From assembly GCF_000982415.1 (NCBI RefSeq), contig NZ_LANI01000002.1, positions 62,001 to 126,000 of the forward strand: a stretch of 64,000 nucleotides of DNA, in the 5' to 3' direction. The DNA is from Kiloniella litopenaei (GTDB lineage: Bacteria; Pseudomonadota; Alphaproteobacteria; Kiloniellales; Kiloniellaceae). Every line of letters begins with the position of its first letter. Positions within the stretch are counted from its first letter, which is position 1. This document shows, one piece after another, positions 62,999-64,000 of this stretch. Position numbers and translations under genes: made by a program. The notes beneath the pieces are model-generated. The model did no database searches, was not told where the DNA came from, and saw nothing but the letters and a program-made list of their open reading frames with translations.

Positions 62999-63616
62999 TT
63001 AAGCCCTGTATTGAGTTGTTTTTTTTGAAAGTTCAAATAATCCTAGTTTATATAACGCTTTTTCAACCGCCTCTGTTGCCGTAGACACATCACAAGAAAA
63101 TACTTCTCCTATTGGAGCAAGCCTATCAAGGTAATCTTCTAAATATTGATGTGAAAGTAACTCGACCTGCTCGGCAGCCTTTGTATAATAGGCAAAACGA
63201 AACTTCCAAAACCCTGGTAGGGGAGAATAATGACGATATTTATTAATACGCTTTTCAAGAGTATTGATCATTCTCGTTACTGATCCTTTTTCACTCCCGT
63301 TAAGCTCAGGCAAACGACCCATGAGACTATTTTTGTAAGAAACAGCATGCTCAATATCTTTCTCAAGTGGAAGCTTATTTCCACCGGCACAACTCTTCCC
63401 ACTTACTATATGGCTAGGTAAAAGCCCCATAAAATTTACCAAGCGACCGCCGCAGATTTGACATGTGACTTTTCTTTCCTGCCATATATCATTCACATCA
63501 TTGAGCCGATCTTCTACTTTACTTATAGTCATCCCTATCTTTACACGCTTAGCTTCGCTATTCTCAAGAATATATACAGCGCCATTTAAATAGCGAAACT
63601 CAGTCAAATTACTCAT
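62999..63616 (-). CDS. GIY-YIG / T5orf172-MUG113-like protein with zinc knuckle
   Basis: A 205-residue protein. Residues 10-37 (GAVYILENSEAKRVKIGMTISKVEDRLNDV) match the VYxL...KIGxTxxxVxxRL pattern of the T5orf172/MUG113 branch of GIY-YIG nucleases. At about residues 51-75, CQICGGRL and a following Cys in SGKSCAGG look like an inserted zinc knuckle. The second half of the fold is at FWKFRFAYYTKAAEQVELLSHQYL and VFSCDVSTATEAVEKALY, far from the first half. It stands alone with AT-rich flanks. Cutting activity is unproven. Confidence 0.65.
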   Translation of the reverse strand: MSNLTEFRYLNGAVYILENSEAKRVKIGMTISKVEDRLNDVNDIWQERKVTCQICGGRLVNFMGLLPSHIVSGKSCAGGNKLPLEKDIEHAVSYKNSLMGRLPELNGSEKGSVTRMINTLEKRINKYRHYSPLPGFWKFRFAYYTKAAEQVELLSHQYLEDYLDRLAPIGEVFSCDVSTATEAVEKALYKLGLFELSKKTTQYRA

Positions 63617-63809
63617 TCCTCTTTGATTTACCTTAAGTTACTTTACAACTATTAACTACAGACTTGAACAAAAACATACCTTATCTTTTTTTCTTTTCTT
63701 CATCTCAAAAGCACACCTTCCAAACTTCCAGATCTTAGGGGCCAGACTCACGAACGTCATGGCTTTCGCCCGTATGTTTTTTATCGGCGTAATTTTTTCC
63801 AGTGTTACT

Positions 63810-63851
63810 TTTGCCAGTTTATTTTTGCCAGTTTATTTTTGCCCGTAATAT
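63810..63851. repeat. 14-bp x3 tandem repeat at the end of the EamA gene
   Basis: tttgccagtttatt (63810-63823 and 63824-63837), then a diverged tttgcccgtaatat (63838-63851). It includes the stop codon of the minus-strand gene below. The out-of-frame period changes the C-terminus. Confidence 0.85.
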
Positions 63852-64000
63852 TTTTGTCTGCGATATCTTAGTGGGCATGTTGATTGCTGCGACGCCAACC
63901 ACAGCGGCTAGGATTCCTATCGCCACGATAAAGGAAATCTCTTCCCCCAGAAAAATCACCCCAAGCATAACCCCAAAACCAGCGCGTAAATATGCCTGAC
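63819..64000 (-). CDS. EamA/DMT family transporter, C-terminal part (runs off the window)
   Basis: Reading the minus strand from the window end gives AYLRAGFGVMLGVIFLGEEISFIVAIGILAAVVGVAAIN, the last EamA half with the F/LLGE motif and final helix. A short basic tail (PTKISQTKILRAKINWQK) follows and ends with TAA at 63819-63821. Only the last 60 codons are in the window. The tail overlaps a 14-bp tandem repeat. Confidence 0.85.
   Translation of the reverse strand, partial: QAYLRAGFGVMLGVIFLGEEISFIVAIGILAAVVGVAAINMPTKISQTKILRAKINWQK

Overview
The window is a chromosomal stretch of an alphaproteobacterium, most likely a marine or aquatic member of the Rhodospirillales/Kiloniellales group. The evidence is seven short single-domain PAS proteins of the PAS_5 type, a DUF1127 protein, soluble PAS-PAS chemoreceptors, GcvA-like LysR regulators, tandem EamA transporters, and moderate GC content judged by eye. 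The genus is inference. I see no rRNA, tRNA, CRISPR array, complete insertion sequence or prophage.

Layout. 1-2.3 kb: a SAM methyltransferase, a membrane protein and a DUF1127 protein. 2.8-12.6 kb: a co-oriented lipid-modification locus with a sterol-desaturase-family hydroxylase, an OmpR-type two-component pair, then an overlapping run of FAD oxidoreductase, DUF1365, cyclopropane-fatty-acid-synthase-like methyltransferase, chalcone-isomerase-like exported protein, MFS carrier, DUF3833 lipoprotein and SDR. 12.7-31 kb: small metabolic and regulatory genes (phosphatase, LysR plus class V aminotransferase, CatA-like acetyltransferase, VOC, AraC plus peroxiredoxin-like, GNAT, LysR plus LysE, homocysteine methyltransferase, VIT1/CCC1, TRIC) among seven PAS_5 proteins. 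Three of these are a tandem array with a period of about 647 bp. 31.7-37.5 kb: GST, Bcr/CflA-type MFS, and two tandem PAS-PAS-MCP receptors.

37.6-42.6 kb: an unusual minus-strand locus with a SARP/TolB-like/TPR regulator, a PAP2-type phosphatase (or haloperoxidase-fold enzyme) whose N-terminus is about twelve SGV tripeptides, and a subtilisin-like S8 peptidase overlapping it. I find this the best candidate for an undescribed system. 43-55 kb: tandem EamA transporters, an MBL hydrolase with a zinc-ribbon start, LysR, VOC and NTF2-like proteins, three orphan periplasmic binding proteins, an HD hydrolase, Tag glycosylase, YciI, TetR, and an ECF sigma factor with a Cys-containing C-terminal extension next to an exported NTF2-like protein. 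55.9-64 kb: a split YeeE/YedE pair, a beta-propeller sensor kinase, gamma-glutamyltransferase, a GIY-YIG-like protein with a zinc-knuckle insertion, and the end of another EamA transporter.

A striking background feature is the number of short tandem duplications, mostly 12-18 bp units in 2-4 copies, at more than a dozen sites. Units inside genes are multiples of three and usually sit at protein termini or linkers. Units between genes often are not. A structured intergenic RNA candidate (19023-19176) and a PAS gene whose paralog-aligned start codon reads ATT (13268-13270) also merit a second look.
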